A DNA stretch of 64,000 nucleotides from Doris montereyensis (taxonomy: Eukaryota; Mollusca; Gastropoda; Nudibranchia; Dorididae): assembly GCA_037039925.1 (NCBI GenBank), contig JAXRKP010000103.1, positions 451,417 through 515,416 on the forward strand. The letters run 5' to 3'. Shown piece by piece: positions 34,411 through 46,289 of this stretch (positions within the stretch are counted from its first letter, which is position 1; the number at the start of each line of letters is the position of its first letter). The position numbers were made by a program, and so were the translations under genes. The notes under the pieces were generated by a model, which saw only the letters and a list, made by a program, of their open reading frames with translations, did not search any database and had not been told where the DNA came from.

Positions 34411-34945
34411 AACCACCCCAAAAGATGAACACACAAAGTAGGTTTCCTCTCTCCGCCATTGACGCCAACCACCCCAAAAGATGAACACATAAAGTAGGTT
34501 TCCTTTCTCCGCCATTGACGCCAACCACCCCAAGAGATGAACACATAAAGTAGGTTTCCTTTCACCGCCATTGACGCCAACCACCCCAAGAGATGAACAC
34601 ATAAAGTAGGTTTCCTTTCTCCGCCATTGACGCCAACCACCCCAAGAGATGAACACATAAGTAGGTTTCCTTTCACCGCCATTGACGTCAACCACCCCAA
34701 GAGATGAACACATAAAGTAGGTTTCCTTTCTCCGCCATTGACGCCAACCACCCCAAGAGATGAACACATAAAGTAGGTTTCCTTTCACCGCCATTGACGC
34801 CAACCAACCCAAGAGATGAACGCATAAAGTAGGTTTCCTTTCACCGCCAACCAACCCAAGAGATGAACACATAAAGTAAGTTTCCTCTCCGCCATTGACG
34901 CCAACCACCCCAAGAGATGAACACATAAAATAGGTTTCCTTTCAC
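34405..34945. repeat. 56-bp minisatellite, about 10 copies
   Basis: Units contain ggtttcctttctccgccatt, gacgccaaccaccccaagag and atgaacacataaagta. One unit near 34830-34890 lacks the attgacg part. The minus strand is open in overlapping frames, reading a repeat with CSSLGVVGVNGGERKP. The gccaaccacc word matches the family A end it abuts. Confidence 0.95.
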
Positions 34946-35139
34946 CGCCATTAACTCGCGGTTCAATTGGGTTTGGGGGAAAATAGATCTACACAATAAT
35001 ATAAAATAGATCTTTCTTTTCTTTTTTCTTCAATCAGCAGCAATGAAAATACAACACTAAATTCGCCTGTCCGGCGTGGAAACTCATGAAACAGGTGCAC
35101 GGACGTTTATACACGTCTTAACCCACCAAAACATATTCA

Positions 35140-35535
35140 TATTGGTTCATTGAAATTGACCCACATCCACCACATGCAGTTATCTCACCGTGAATGCAGA
35201 GGAAAGAGCAAGATACGCGAAAAAAAAGTGAGAGAGACCAACTAGGGCCTACCAGTAGAGCCCGCAACCGCGCACACTCCTGAGTATGCGTTTGTCTCAA
35301 AGTGAATGGCAGAGGAAAGAGCAATTTGATATATAGACGAGAGATGAAAGAGCAATTTGATAGACGAGAGATGAAAGAGTGAAAATGAAAGGAGTAACCC
35401 CCGACCATGCATTGTTTCAGTTTCATTGCAATTTACCGCGAATACACAGGAATCAACTAGATGAAAGAAAGAGAAGCGAAATGAGTTTAACGAAAAAGAA
35501 GTTGGAACTACCAGCAACGCCCGCTAACAACTCAC
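35140..35535 (-). mobile_element. SINE-like family A copies with internal short repeats
   Basis: A first copy runs from ttcattgaaattgacccaca to gggcctaccagtagagccc and cgcaaccgcgcac. Next comes a partial unit with two gaaagagcaatttgata pieces (about 35310-35375). A second tail then starts at tttcattgcaatttaccgcg and ends at gaactaccagcaacgcccgc. Confidence 0.78.
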
Positions 35536-35835
35536 AAGTAGGTCAAGTACAATAACTCATCCTCTCCCCCCCCACTCTCTTTTCTACTCACCAATATATA
35601 CATAATAAGTTAAATAAATAAAACCAACTGAGAACAAAGAAGCCCCAAGCGCTGCACGCAAGACAATGAAGACAACGACGACAAAGGAGTTGCTGACATC
35701 AAGGGGCTTAACTAGACACGATTTTTGCTTAAAAAAACATAGGCACGTATTTAAGGTGAAGCAAACAAACGCACAAACATCATAGAAGAAAAGAAGGGGG
35801 TGGGAGGATAAGATATATATGTACAACGGAGTTAC

Positions 35836-35837
<2 letters not shown>

Positions 35838-35918
<81 letters not shown>
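35838..35918. repeat. (GA)n then (CA)n microsatellite
   Basis: A GA run of about 78 bases is followed by acacacac to 35932; further CA runs lie near 35971-35981 and 36070-36085. Confidence 0.96.
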
Positions 35919-35920
<2 letters not shown>

Positions 35921-36214
35921 ACACACACACACGACTCGCACAGTCCCTATATCATCGCCCCCATCCTATACACACACACACACTAACACAAATACACATG
36001 CACAAGGATGCTGTTCGACAAAGGTAGAGATGGGACAGGCTATCAGTCAAACATTTGGTTTGGCGAAAAGCACACACACACACACAATACACTTTCATCA
36101 CAAAGGACCTGGATGGAGGAAACCAGTGGAAGGTTGAATAACAATCACGAGAGGAGGGCTTAAGTTGGAGAACAAGTAAAGGAACGGTATAACTATTGAT
36201 TGCTTTGTTTTGTT

Positions 36215-36465
36215 TCTTTTATTGAAATTTACCACGCCCAACATAAGCAGTGATCTCAGAGTGAATTAAGAGGAGACAGCAAGAGAAAGATAAGGTAAGA
36301 AAAGGAAAGGAAAGTAGTAGAACCTACGAGGAAGACCCTGAGCCGCTTGCCTACCATGAGTAGTGATCTCAGTCATGGTAAATTGAGAGGAGACAGCATG
36401 GTGAAGGATTTAAGTAAAGGAAAGAAAGAAGTAAAACCTACCAGCAGATCCCGCCAACCGCCTGC
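36215..36465 (-). mobile_element. Two SINE-like family A copies in tandem
   Basis: Copy one runs from attgaaatttaccacgccca through aagaggagacagcaagag to gtagtagaacctacgagg. Copy two starts at accatgagtagtgatctcag without the attgaaa tail and ends at aaacctaccagcagatcccg with ccaaccgcc. Confidence 0.83.
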
Positions 36466-36951
36466 TGGCTATTGAGAGAAAGGGACAAAGGGAGAGAGAG
36501 ACAGGCACGTTCACAAAAGACAGACCGGCATATATATAACATTATATAGACAGGCATAGAGAAAGATAGAGACGAACAGACAGAAAGAGAGACAGACAGA
36601 GACAAACACACAGAAGGAACAGATAGCTCTGATGACCCATTTCTAACACAAAGGGTCACAAAGATTGCGATTGTGTGTGTGTGTGTGTACCCCTGCTGTT
36701 TCATATTTTCAGCAACTGAGTGGATGGTGAAATAAAATAAATGACTGGCAAATTCGGTCGGTTGGTCGGTCGCATTGTGTAGTGTCACTGCTACTGCTAC
36801 AGCTAGTGCTACTGCTGGCCGTGGAGGGGATCAGGTCGTCCCAATAAAATATGTGCGTCTCACCGCATCACTAGTTTACGTGGCACGTCCCCTCCTCCCA
36901 CTGCTAGCTGTCGATTTGAAATGGCATGCATTGTATGACTGCGCCTGTGTG

Positions 36952-36954
<3 letters not shown>
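36466..36954. other. Unassigned sequence with short GT and GACA runs
   Basis: gacagaca words near 36580-36605, GT near 36672-36688, and ctactgctac words near 36785-36815. No gene is seen. Confidence 0.5.
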
Positions 36955-36985
<31 letters not shown>

Positions 36986-37049
36986 GGGAAAGAAAGAGAG
37001 GGGAGATGGCAGGATAAAGAGATAGGAAGACAGAAAGAGAGGGGGGGGG

Positions 37050-37180
37050 GAGTGCTTCACTGTAATTTACCCTGTCTACTATATAGTTTGATCTCAGGGT
37101 GAAAGAAGCGAAAACAGAAGATAATGGACATTCGAAAGAATGAAAGGAAAAAATTAGCAGCGCTCGCCAACCACCTACAA
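37050..37180 (-). mobile_element. SINE-like family A copy, diverged
   Basis: cactgtaatttaccctgtct, agtttgatctcagggtgaaa and a gcgctcgccaaccacc end, with the centre much changed. It passes straight into the GA tract. Confidence 0.7.
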
Positions 37181-37265
37181 CGTAAGAGAGAGAGAGAGGA
37201 GGGAGAGAGAGAGAGGGAGAGGGAGGGGAGGAGGGAGAGAGAGACAGAGGAGAGAGGGGAGAGAG

Positions 37266-37297
<32 letters not shown>

Positions 37298-37448
37298 GGA
37301 GGGGGAGGGGGAGAGGGAGAGAGACAGAGAGAGGGGGAGAGGGAGAGAGAGGAGAGAGAGAGAGAGAGGACAAAATGAGAGAGAGAGAGAGGAGAGAGAG
37401 AGGAGGAGAGGGAGAGAGAGGGGAGAGAACAAAATGACTGTGTGTCAT

Positions 37449-37483
<35 letters not shown>

Positions 37484-37510
37484 AGAGAGAGAGAGAGGAG
37501 AGAGAGAGGG

Positions 37511-37541
<31 letters not shown>

Positions 37542-37605
37542 GAGGGAGGGGGAGGGGGGAGAGGGAGAGAGAGAGAGAGGGAGAGAGAGAGGACAGACAA
37601 AATGA
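37180..37605. repeat. Long GA/GGA purine tract with repeated block
   Basis: About 425 bases of GA, GGGA and GGA. The word acaaaatgactgtgtgtcat occurs near 37428 and 37596, and acaaaatgaga near 37369, so blocks within the tract are duplicated. Minus-strand frames of up to 246 codons are Ser/Leu/Pro repeats. Confidence 0.95.
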
Positions 37606-37619
37606 CTGTGTGTCATTAC

Positions 37620-38044
37620 CCCGAGCTGGGGGAGGGGGGAGAAACAACGTCGACGAAATAACGGGGATCATGCTAATCTGGTGTGGCAAGCATAAATGAC
37701 TGAATATAAAATCCGCTTAGCCACCGAGTCAGATGTTTGCATTCATTATATAATATATATATATGGTGCACGTAAGTGTAAGCCAAAGGGAACAACAGGA
37801 GCGGTGAACACGGTCTTACAGCCATTTTCTTCCTTCAATCTGTCCTTTCGCACACAGAAACACATACACTTGATCCGGCCTGCTTCCTCCTACTAATCAC
37901 ACCTCCCCACCACAAAACATATTATTCATGGCATTTAGCAGTCACACTGTGGACCATAATAACCAGACCGACCTATTGACAGGTTGAAACCAGCATAATA
38001 ATACAAGTGCAACGACCAAGGAGGAAAGAGGGGGAGGGTGAGCC
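37620..38044. other. Unassigned sequence
   Basis: No gene is recognised; there is a short TA run near 37749-37764. Confidence 0.45.
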
Positions 38045-38150
38045 TCTTATTTCATCAATATGTACCCCGTCCACCGTAACCGGGGATCAAAATGAATTTA
38101 GAGCAAACAGCCATTTGAACAGTAAATGAGAGTAAAAGGAAAGAAAGTAG
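38045..38150 (-). mobile_element. SINE-like family A copy, diverged
   Basis: tcatcaatatgtaccccgtc, caccgtaaccggggatca, gagcaaacagccatttg and aaaggaaagaaagtaggg. Confidence 0.7.
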
Positions 38151-38372
38151 GGAAGTAGCGGGAGCTGCACACACCATGAAGGGAGAGGGAGAGGGAGAGA
38201 CCAATACATAAAACCGGTACGAGGTTGATTACAAATGTGACCGTTGGTGACCTCCACTTCGTAGATCTATAAATATAGTGACTATTTTTGAAGTTATGTT
38301 ATATTTTTTTGTTACAAAAAACGCGCGTAACCAACACAACCTAAAACGTGTATATGTACAAATGTCAAAGTC

Positions 38373-38900
38373 ACGGAACGAACATACGACATCATTCATG
38401 AGTCAAAGCATTCACCTCTCACGAACATACGAGATCATTCATGAGTCAAAGCATTCACCTCTCACGAACATACGACATCATTCATGAGTCAAAGCATTCA
38501 CCTCTCACGAACATACGACATCATTCATGAGTCAAAGCATTCACCTCTCACGAACATACGACATCATTCATGAGTCAAAGCATTCACCTCTCACGATCAT
38601 ACGACATCATTCATGAGTCAAAGCATTCACCTTTCACGATCATACGACATCATTCATGAGTCAAAGCATTCACCTCTCACGATCATACGACATCATTCAT
38701 GAGTCAAAGCATTCACCTCTCACGATCATACGACATCATTCATGAGTCAAAGCATTCACCTCTCACGATCATACGACATCATTCATGAGTCAAAGCATTC
38801 ACCTTTCACGATCAGTACGACATCACTCATGAGTCTTGATTGGAAATGTTGATTCACCTCTCACGATCATACGACATCATTCAATTGAGTCAAAGCATGA
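38373..38900. repeat. 43-bp minisatellite, about 12 copies
   Basis: Units contain acatcattcatgagtcaaag, cattcacctctcacga and tcatacg. The first four have aacatacg and later ones atcatacg. The last two are disrupted near 38815-38880. Confidence 0.95.
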
Positions 38901-38934
38901 GTGATCAAGTTGAAAATAAGTAACCAAAGCAGAT

Positions 38935-39440
38935 CCCATACTACACGAGGAAACAGCAAGATGAAAATGTGATTGGAAAGAATGGACTACAAGCAGATCC
39001 CATCAACCGTCCACCGCACTGTCTGCGATCTCTGACCGAATTGACGAAACAGCAAGATGAGAATAGCAAACAGCAAGATGAAAATGTGAAAGGTAAAGAG
39101 TATGGACTACAAGCAGATCCCATCAACCGCACACGAGGAAACAGCAAGATGAAAATGTGAAAGGTAAAGAGTATGGACTACAAGCAGATCCCATCAACCG
39201 CACACGAGGAAACAGCAAGATGAAAATGTGAAAGGTAAAGAGTATGGACTACAAGCAGACCCCATCAACCGCACACGAGGAAACAGCAAGATGAAAATGT
39301 GAAAGGTAAAGAGTATGGACTACCAGCAGACCCCATCAACCGCACACACCATAATAAATACGCTCTCAGGGTGAATTGAGAGTAAACAGCAGGATGAAAT
39401 ATTTCTGAAAGGGTGAGAGGCAGGCAATAGGACTTACTAG
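38935..39440 (-). mobile_element. SINE-like family A core amplified as a 71-bp array
   Basis: Exact 71-bp spacings (39135, 39206, 39277) separate units with gaggaaacagcaagatgaaa, atgtgaaaggtaaagagtat, ggactacaagcagatcccat and caaccgcacac. This is the family's centre and head end without the attgaaatttacc tail. The last unit continues to a separate cgctctcagggtgaattg copy ending near 39440. Confidence 0.88.
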
Positions 39441-39634
39441 CAGTACACCCTCCCACAGAACACGCTCTCGAGTTGAAAGGATTGACATAAAGGGAAATGA
39501 AAAATACAAATACAGCACAACTACCGAACAGAAGAATAAAAATCAACTTAGTGTGACACGTATCTAGCCTAGGCATACGTGTAATGTAAGTTTATGAATT
39601 CACCACGAAGCCATGAAACCAAAACAGTAACCAA

Positions 39635-40460
39635 GCTGCCAACCCCATGAACAGAAAAAAAAGTGGAAATTGATTGTCAAAATGTTTTTAAAAGTAAGAA
39701 GATTTTGATAGTGAAAAAATCAAAGCGTCCGATTTCAAACTGCTAAAAATGCATTCAGCAAACAACCGGCACAATCAAAAAAAAAAGCATACAATCTCAA
39801 ACAACCGGCGTACAATCTCGAAAAGAAAAAAAGCGTACAATCTCAAACAACCGGCGTACAATCTCAAAAGAAAAAAGCGTACAATCTCAAACAACCGGCG
39901 TACAATCTCGAAAGAAAAAAGCATACAATCTCAAACAACCGGCGTGCAATCTCGAAAGACAAAAAAAGCATACACTCTCAAACAACCGGCGTGCAATCTC
40001 GAAAGACAAAAAAAGCATACAATCTCAAACAACCGGCGTGCAATCTCGAAAGAAGAAAAAATACAATCAAACAATCTCAAACAACCGGCGTGCAATCTCG
40101 AAAGAAGAAAAAAGCATACAATCTCAAACAACCGGCGTGCAATCTCGAAAGACAAAAAAGCATACACTCTCAAACAACCGGCGTGCAATCTCGAAAGAAG
40201 AAAAAATACTCTCAAACAACCGGCGTACAATCTCGAACTAAGAAAAAAGCATACAATCTCAAACAACCGGCGTGCAATCTCGAAAGAAGAAAAAGCATAC
40301 AATCTCAAACAACCGGCGTACAATCTCGAAAGAAGAAAAAAAGCATACAATCTCAAACAACCGGCGTACGATCTCGAAAGAAGAAAAAGCATATTCTCTC
40401 AGACAACCGGCGAAAGAAGAAAAGTAGACAAATCCTCTTATTTAGCTGTAGGTTGGCAGC
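39635..40460. mobile_element. MITE with 10-bp terminal inverted repeats, swollen by an internal array
   Basis: It starts with GCTGCCAACC (39635-39644) and ends with GGTTGGCAGC (40451-40460). After the left end come ccatgaaca and aaaaagtgg, matching the compact copy at 52007. Before the right end tttagctgtaggttggcagc matches tttagcagtaggttggcagc there. No transposase is present, and no clear target-site duplication is visible. The extra length is the array at 39770-40425. Confidence 0.8.
39770..40425. repeat. Minisatellite of about 44-48 bp inside the MITE, about 14 copies
   Basis: Units contain caatctcaaacaaccggcg, tgcaatctcgaaagaag and aaaaaagcata, with length changes in the A runs. Open frames on both strands, including 256 codons on the + strand with repeated NLKQPA and NLERR words, are a by-product of the array. 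Confidence 0.95.
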
Positions 40461-41699
40461 CTTGCACTAGCTGCAGTCTGGTCACTACGATTGCAAAGCC
40501 ATTATATTATAATGTATAAAAATGAGACTGATCGGACAGCGGATAGGAGAGGGAGAGAGTCAGTCTCACCAGGCAGGGGAAAAGATGGGAGTAAGTTATT
40601 ATAATGTCGAAACGGAGGCAAGTCTCCCTCCAACCAGGGAAAGGAGAGTGAGATCGCTATAATATACCATTCTCGATTCTCAACAACGATAAAGAAGCGA
40701 GCTTGTTGTATAAGCTTGCTCCAACTCCAATCCGTTCTCTACTTCACCACCAGACAACCCAACCACAGTCATGTGTGTTGCACTCGCGAGAGAGAGAGAG
40801 AGAGAGTGTGTGTGTGAGCGCGTGTGTATGTTAGCTATAAGCCCACCGCTCCCTTCCCCTGCACCTCTGCTTGTTTGCTAGCTAGCTACGCTCCCTTCCA
40901 CCTTATCAGCCCCAGCCCGGCCAAGCCAACTCGTGACGATGAGTCATCATCGCTTTGGACAAGGGCCTCGCCTCTCGCGTTGGTCGAGCCTGCCAGCTAT
41001 CCAACTAACACACGCAAACACACCCAGCTATCCAACCAACACACACACACCCAACTATCTAACAAACAACACACACACACACACGCGGAAAAGAGGGCTT
41101 TTTATTTCGAGCTTTCCCTGCGCACAGCAGCAGCAGAAGGCCCGGTACGGAGCTGGGATCTACTGACTACCGTAGGCCGACAGTCCCTGCGGAAATCGAC
41201 AAACGAAACCCATATGTGTGCCTAGATGGCAATGAGGCAAGGCAAAGCATGCCGCTAGGCTAGCCTAGGCTAGGCTGATCTAGGCTAAACCAGAGGGGAA
41301 GTTGGGAAGGAAGACCGTGCAGGAAGAGGCCGGCAGGCAAGCAGACTGGAACAGCAGGCAAGGCATAGCAAGCCAGACACCACCACCCCACACATACTCT
41401 TTCCCCTGCCCCTCACCCAACAACCGCCTTCATTCTCCCTTCATCTTCTCGCATAGCAATGTAACAGAATTTACCGCCCCGTGTTCATGTGGCCAAGCAA
41501 GCTTCGTTCCCCCCCCCCCCCCAACATTACAATACAATCTCTCCTCAACACAAGCCTAGTACACATACTACCACTAAGACTACCAGGGCCAACTTTCATT
41601 TCAACCTCCCCACACACACACAAAGTTCGAGCGAATAGCAAATGGAAACAGGACACGCACAGATGAGAAAGAGTGTGGAGTGTGCGCGTGCACGTATCA

Positions 41700-41704
<5 letters not shown>
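40461..41704. other. Unassigned, moderately GC-rich sequence
   Basis: It holds short GA and GT runs at 40789-40820, CA runs near 41040-41085, aggctagcctaggctaggct-type words near 41255-41280 and a C12-type run at about 41511. A 133-codon + frame (40824-41225) has no domain. Confidence 0.45.

Positions 41705-41768
<64 letters not shown>
41705..41768. repeat. (GA)n microsatellite
   Basis: A pure GA run. A T run of about 20 bases follows at 41857-41876. Confidence 0.96.
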
Positions 41769-41771
<3 letters not shown>

Positions 41772-42049
41772 AAGAGATGAGCGAGGATGATGAGGCACCC
41801 ATATCCTATTTTTATGCGGCGTACAGGTAGACAACTGACATCCTCTCCTCTATCGTTTTTTTTTTTTTTTTTTTTTATAACATTCCAAGTGGCCTATTTT
41901 CACCCCTCGTGCAATCTAATCTGCTCGCTCTGGATCAAAATGGGCAGGAGTTTATCGTACACACGCACCCACAAACACACGCATATACACACACAGCTCA
42001 CTAAAACGCACATCGAGCAGACAAAACGCCGTGGCATTAAAGTGTTAAT

Positions 42050-42068
42050 CACGTGTTGCCATGGAGAC
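42050..42068. promoter_or_regulatory. E-box overlapping an RFX X-box-like site
   Basis: CACGTG (42050-42055) overlaps GTTGCCATGGAGAC (42055-42068). The latter matches 12 of 14 bases of the palindromic X-box GTTGCCATGGCAAC bound by RFX factors. It lies in GC-rich, non-repetitive sequence (42010-42260). No gene start was recognised next to it, so function is unproven. Confidence 0.25.
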
Positions 42069-42335
42069 TGTACAATCACTCTCAGACTTGCCCGAGACTT
42101 TTCTGCGAGTGCGAGAATAATAGACATAACGATGGGAGGGAGGGTCGGGTGAGAAAAGCCCAGAGGAAAGGGGGAAAAAGGGAGGGGTTAGGGGTGGGAG
42201 GGAGGCGACGCGCCCGATCGCCGAGTGCGCAGTGATAGACGCAGTGGCTCGGGTCTGAGCTTGTTGAAATACCGATGCGATCGACGTTGAATCCTATGAA
42301 TAATTCATCCACATCTTTAAACCTGATTCCTTCCT

Positions 42336-42560
42336 CCACGGGGTAGTCCAGAGGCAGAGGCAAGATATCGCCCTCTCAACCCAAAGGTCGTGAATTCAAG
42401 CCCCGCCAACGATTGAAACAATGTCTCGAGATTCTTCGAGAAGTCTCTACCGGCCTGGTCCAGGATAGACACCAACTCGTCCCATCGGAGATGGACGATC
42501 AAAAGTAAGTCCTGCATGCAGATCACAACACTCTTGTGTAGGACCTACCAGCACCGCGCA
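42336..42560 (+). mobile_element. tRNA-derived SINE family B copy
   Basis: The A box TAGTCCAGAGG fits the pol III consensus TRGYNNARNNG. The B-box region is gaattcaagccccg. Next come tctcgagattcttcgaga (a hairpin word), ccatcggagatggacg in the centre, and the agatcacaacactc region. After that, taggacctaccagcaccg belongs to family A or a shared part. Confidence 0.87.
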
Positions 42561-43740
42561 CCCATGGAACAAAACAGTAGTGAATGACCACAAATTATAG
42601 GGAACAGCTTGCCGTGATGACAGCCACATATAATTTGTTGTCTATTATTGTTCTACAAACCAAAGGAGACGATATACAATTAGGAAAAATCTCTGTCTCC
42701 CTCTCTCTCTCTAATGTATTTCGACACATCGAGAGGAGATTGATTCATACGTCATGTGATGTCTAAAAAAAACAAGGCCTGAAATGGGACAATCTGGCGT
42801 GTTCCAGTTAAAGAAAGTTCAGCTGGCTAAAAATCATACCTAAAAATTCATCTCTGGCGCAATTGCCCAGCGGGAATTGCACTTACACTCGTCCGAAATC
42901 CCAGGTTGTAAAACTTTTTTAAGAACGGGGCAATGGAAAAGAAAGGAGATAGGAAAGGCACAAACGAACGATGCACAAACGAACGATGCGCAAGCAAGGC
43001 GAAAAGTCGACTGGAAAGGGCAGAGGAGGAAGGGGGGGGGGATGGATGAGAGGAATAGAAGTGTTATCTAAACTCAGGTGCACTCCACATTCCCCCTTAC
43101 TGTAACCCTCGCCCAACCAACCAACCAACGGTGAAGAGAAGAACAGAGGAGGCCGGCCGTGCGTGCTCCGTAGATAGAGAGAAGGAGAAAGAGTTCCTCC
43201 AACGCCCCTACGAAAAGAAAGAACAGGAAACGACTAGCCTTCGAGCGAGCATTGCTGCAATACTCTTCATATTATAGCCTACCCCTGAATTCCATTGGGA
43301 CTGGAAGAAGAGAAGAAGAAGAAGAAGAAGAGAGAGAGAGGGGGGGGAATAATCCATGTGCGCCTGGGATCTCTATTCGTTCCGTGTTCCTGTTTCGGCG
43401 TGTGTGTGTGTGTAAGCGTGTGTGTGTGTTCTCAGAGAGGGGAGCGTGAAGGTTGTTTATGCCTTCGTGTGGGCATTAAGCCAAATAGCAAGACAACAGC
43501 TTTCGCTGTAGAGCTTGCTCTCTCTCTTTCTCTCTCTCCCAAGGGCTTACACTACTAACAGTAACAAGATGGCAGATGAGAACCGTGATAACAATAATGA
43601 CATTAATTATTAAAAGCGATCTTGCCGATCTCCGGCCTTGTAACTACGTACATTCTAATTTTATATCATGTCATTCGCCGTCACCCAATCGACGTGATGG
43701 ACCAAATCTTACTGGACTTAAAATCTAAAACACACACACC
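42561..43740. other. Unassigned sequence
   Basis: A duplicated acaaacgaacgatgc (about 42961-42987), a G9 run near 43033, GAA-rich words near 43300-43340 and GT near 43400-43430. No gene is recognised. Confidence 0.45.
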
Positions 43741-43839
43741 TTACTAACAATATATAATAAATAAATAAATAAATATATATATATATATATAAAACTAATT
43801 TTAAATGTAAAATCAATCTTCGCTCTGGCAATAAATAAT

Positions 43840-43880
43840 ATTAAAGCCCAATAGGAACAAAGACAGACAAAGGAATCGCC
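43840..43880 (-). mobile_element. Family C tail fragment
   Basis: aaagcccaataggaacaaag then acagacaaaggaat matches the inverted tail words of the 1.6-kb copy; the head is missing. Confidence 0.5.
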
Positions 43881-43894
43881 AAAACATGAGTGAA

Positions 43895-43995
43895 GTTGGT
43901 TCTTTCACTCTTATTTTTCACTCATCTTGCTATTTCCTCTAAATTCACCCAGAGATCATCGCATATGGTGGACTGTGGTAAATTTCAATCGTAAC
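43895..43995 (+). mobile_element. SINE-like family A copy in the rare orientation
   Basis: It reads tctttcactcttatttttca, catcttgctatttcctctaa, attcacccagagatcatcgc and atatggtggactgtgg, then taaatttcaat. This is the reverse complement of the usual arrangement; the head end is truncated. Confidence 0.85.
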
Positions 43996-44027
43996 AAAAA
44001 TCCCCAGTCCGACTTCTATCGCATCTG

Positions 44028-44034
<7 letters not shown>

Positions 44035-44092
<58 letters not shown>
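44035..44092. repeat. (TA)n microsatellite
   Basis: A pure TA run just after the family A tail; another short TA run lies at 43775-43790. Confidence 0.96.
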
Positions 44093-44094
<2 letters not shown>

Positions 44095-44099
44095 CTCAA

Positions 44100-44565
44100 G
44101 TCTCCACCACACCAAGTTTCAAAAATCGATCGTCAACCAGAAAACCAGAACGATTTCGCACCGCTACTGACTTGCTAGTGCTACCAACGAACAATAACGC
44201 CTCTGCCGAACCAAACGCGCTCATTTCACAGCGGACAACCCAGAGTCAAATTGTGTTGAAAAATAGAATTACGACTCGGGGACAGCTAGCACATAATATA
44301 CATCTCCAACCTTCCTTCTCTCTCTCTCTCCCCCCCCAGTGCTGGGTGAGTTTGGAGAGGGAAACATATTGTATACGACGACGAACGTAAAATCAATTTG
44401 ATGGCAACGAACATTTTTCATCCGTCACAAGCCTCGAGACGGAATAATATTACGTCGTCCCCGGCCATCGATTACTTCCCATTCCGTGGAGTGCCATCTC
44501 TTTGAAAGACAAGCTTACGTGGAGTGACCATTCCTTGTTCTCTTTTTCCTTAGGGGGGGGGGGGA

Positions 44566-44597
<32 letters not shown>

Positions 44598-44720
44598 GGG
44601 GAGAGAAAGAGTGAGAGGGGGGGGGCATTCCGAAACCAATTCCACGCACAATGTAGTAGTGCTGTCAATGTCAATAATAGCCACCTATAATGGGCAGTAC
44701 ACGTGCAGGCAGAAATGTTA
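44100..44720. other. Unassigned sequence with GA/G-runs
   Basis: A G10-type run at about 44553, GA-rich 44565-44620; no gene is recognised. Confidence 0.45.
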
Positions 44721-44721
44721 T

Positions 44722-44830
44722 TTGGTTGATTGAAATTTACCCCGTCCACCACATGGAGTGATCTTAAAGAGTTAACAGCATGATAACAGAAAGATGTGAG
44801 GAAAAGGAAAGAAGTAGGACCTACCATGAG
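44722..44830 (-). mobile_element. SINE-like family A copy
   Basis: ttgattgaaatttaccccgt, ccaccacatggagtgatc, gttaacagcatgataaca and ggaaagaagtaggacctacc. Confidence 0.85.
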
Positions 44831-45200
44831 CCTCCGTTAAAAGCGGCACTTGCCTATCACTAGCATTACAACAGTAGTGTGGGGGTCCTTTAAGGGTTGG
44901 TAGTGCGTGTGGTTTATTTTCTGTAGTTGGGCATGCATCGTGGATGCCAAATCTCGACTCTGTTTCACTCACTCTCTGCCATCTGTTTTCTACATTCCAC
45001 CGACATGAAGACATATATCCACTTCCAATGTCATGCATGTGAGACACACACACACACACTCTCTCTCTTTCTCTCACACACATCTCTGTTAGATTGTTAT
45101 TCTTATCAGACAGAACGCCGTCTCCCAAGCCGGGTTTCGACTCTAGCTATTGGGGAAAACGTTTCATGCCGCCCTCCACGGTGACAAGGAGATGAGATGA

Positions 45201-45203
<3 letters not shown>

Positions 45204-45260
<57 letters not shown>

Positions 45261-45295
45261 GACATAGGAGAAGAGAGAGAGACGACATAGGAAAG
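45204..45295. repeat. (GA)n microsatellite with duplicated flank
   Basis: A GA run of about 55 bases is followed by two copies of gacgacatagga separated by a short GA piece. Confidence 0.93.
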
Positions 45296-45674
45296 AAGAG
45301 AGGAAGACCATGGCGAAAAATCGATCGTTGGGGAGCTGTTGGTTGCCCTGCAATACAGCAGCAGCAGGCAGTCCTTTCGCCGACATGGCCTGACGTGGTC
45401 GACCTGTTTAGCATACGGCTCAACAAAGTTACGTCTGCGCCACACTAGGAGATCTAGATCTAGTACCAGCACAAACTCTTTATAGTAGTAGCCTGTAGTA
45501 GATTCTAGCGACTATTCATTGCTTCGTTTCATACATACGTAACAATGGAATCGCCCTCGACTGTCAAACGCTGTAATCTTATAGAGGCTTTTTCTCTTTA
45601 CCCAAGCCCACCATATCAATATATGCATTGGCGTAAAAGGCGTTTCACGTTGAATTAGAAGTTGAGGACTGAAT

Positions 45675-45790
45675 GTTCTTATTGAAATACACGCATGTAT
45701 ATATCGTCCATCACAAGCGGTGGTGATCGGAGAAGAATCGAACACGAAGAAATGATATGTGAAATAGTGAAAGGAAAGAGGGAACATTGT
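45675..45790 (-). mobile_element. SINE-like family A copy, diverged
   Basis: cttattgaaatacacgc, cgtccatcacaagcggtggt, gatcggagaagaatcgaaca and gtgaaaggaaaga. Confidence 0.65.
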
Positions 45791-46205
45791 GACAAAAGAT
45801 TAAACACAACGATTGTATTGTTTAAATACACGAAAGACTAAACACGACGATTTTATTATTTAAATACACAAACGACTAAACACGACGATTGTATTGTTTA
45901 AATACACGAAAGACTAAAGACGACGATTGTATTGTTTAAATACACGAAAGACTAAACACGACGATTGTATTGTTTAAATACACGAAAGACTAAACACGAC
46001 GATTGTATTGTTTAAATATCGAAAGATTGTACTGATTTTATTGTTTAAATAATTGTACTGTTTTAAATACACGAAAGACTAAACACGACGATTGTATTGT
46101 TTAAATACCCAAAGACTAAACACGACGATTGTATTGTTTAAATACACGAAAACACGAGAAGTAGAACTAAACACGACGATTGTATTGTTTAAATACCGAA
46201 ATCAC
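45790..46205. repeat. 38-bp minisatellite, about 10 copies
   Basis: Units contain gactaaacacgacgattgta and ttgtttaaatacacgaaa. A disrupted stretch near 46015-46075 has partial units. Confidence 0.95.
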
Positions 46206-46289
46206 AAAATCTGCCAACCAACCACAACAAATAACGGAAAGACAAAATTTGCACATCTGGAAAATGATAGGCAAGAAGTAAGGCCTACT

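Noticed and set aside
39749..40519. 256-codon basic repeat protein
   Set aside because: It is the readout of the minisatellite inside the MITE; unit length changes shift the frame, so a protein is not maintained.
40824..41225. 133-codon + frame
   Set aside because: It contains CA microsatellite readout (Thr-His repeats) and no domain; the start lies in a GT run.
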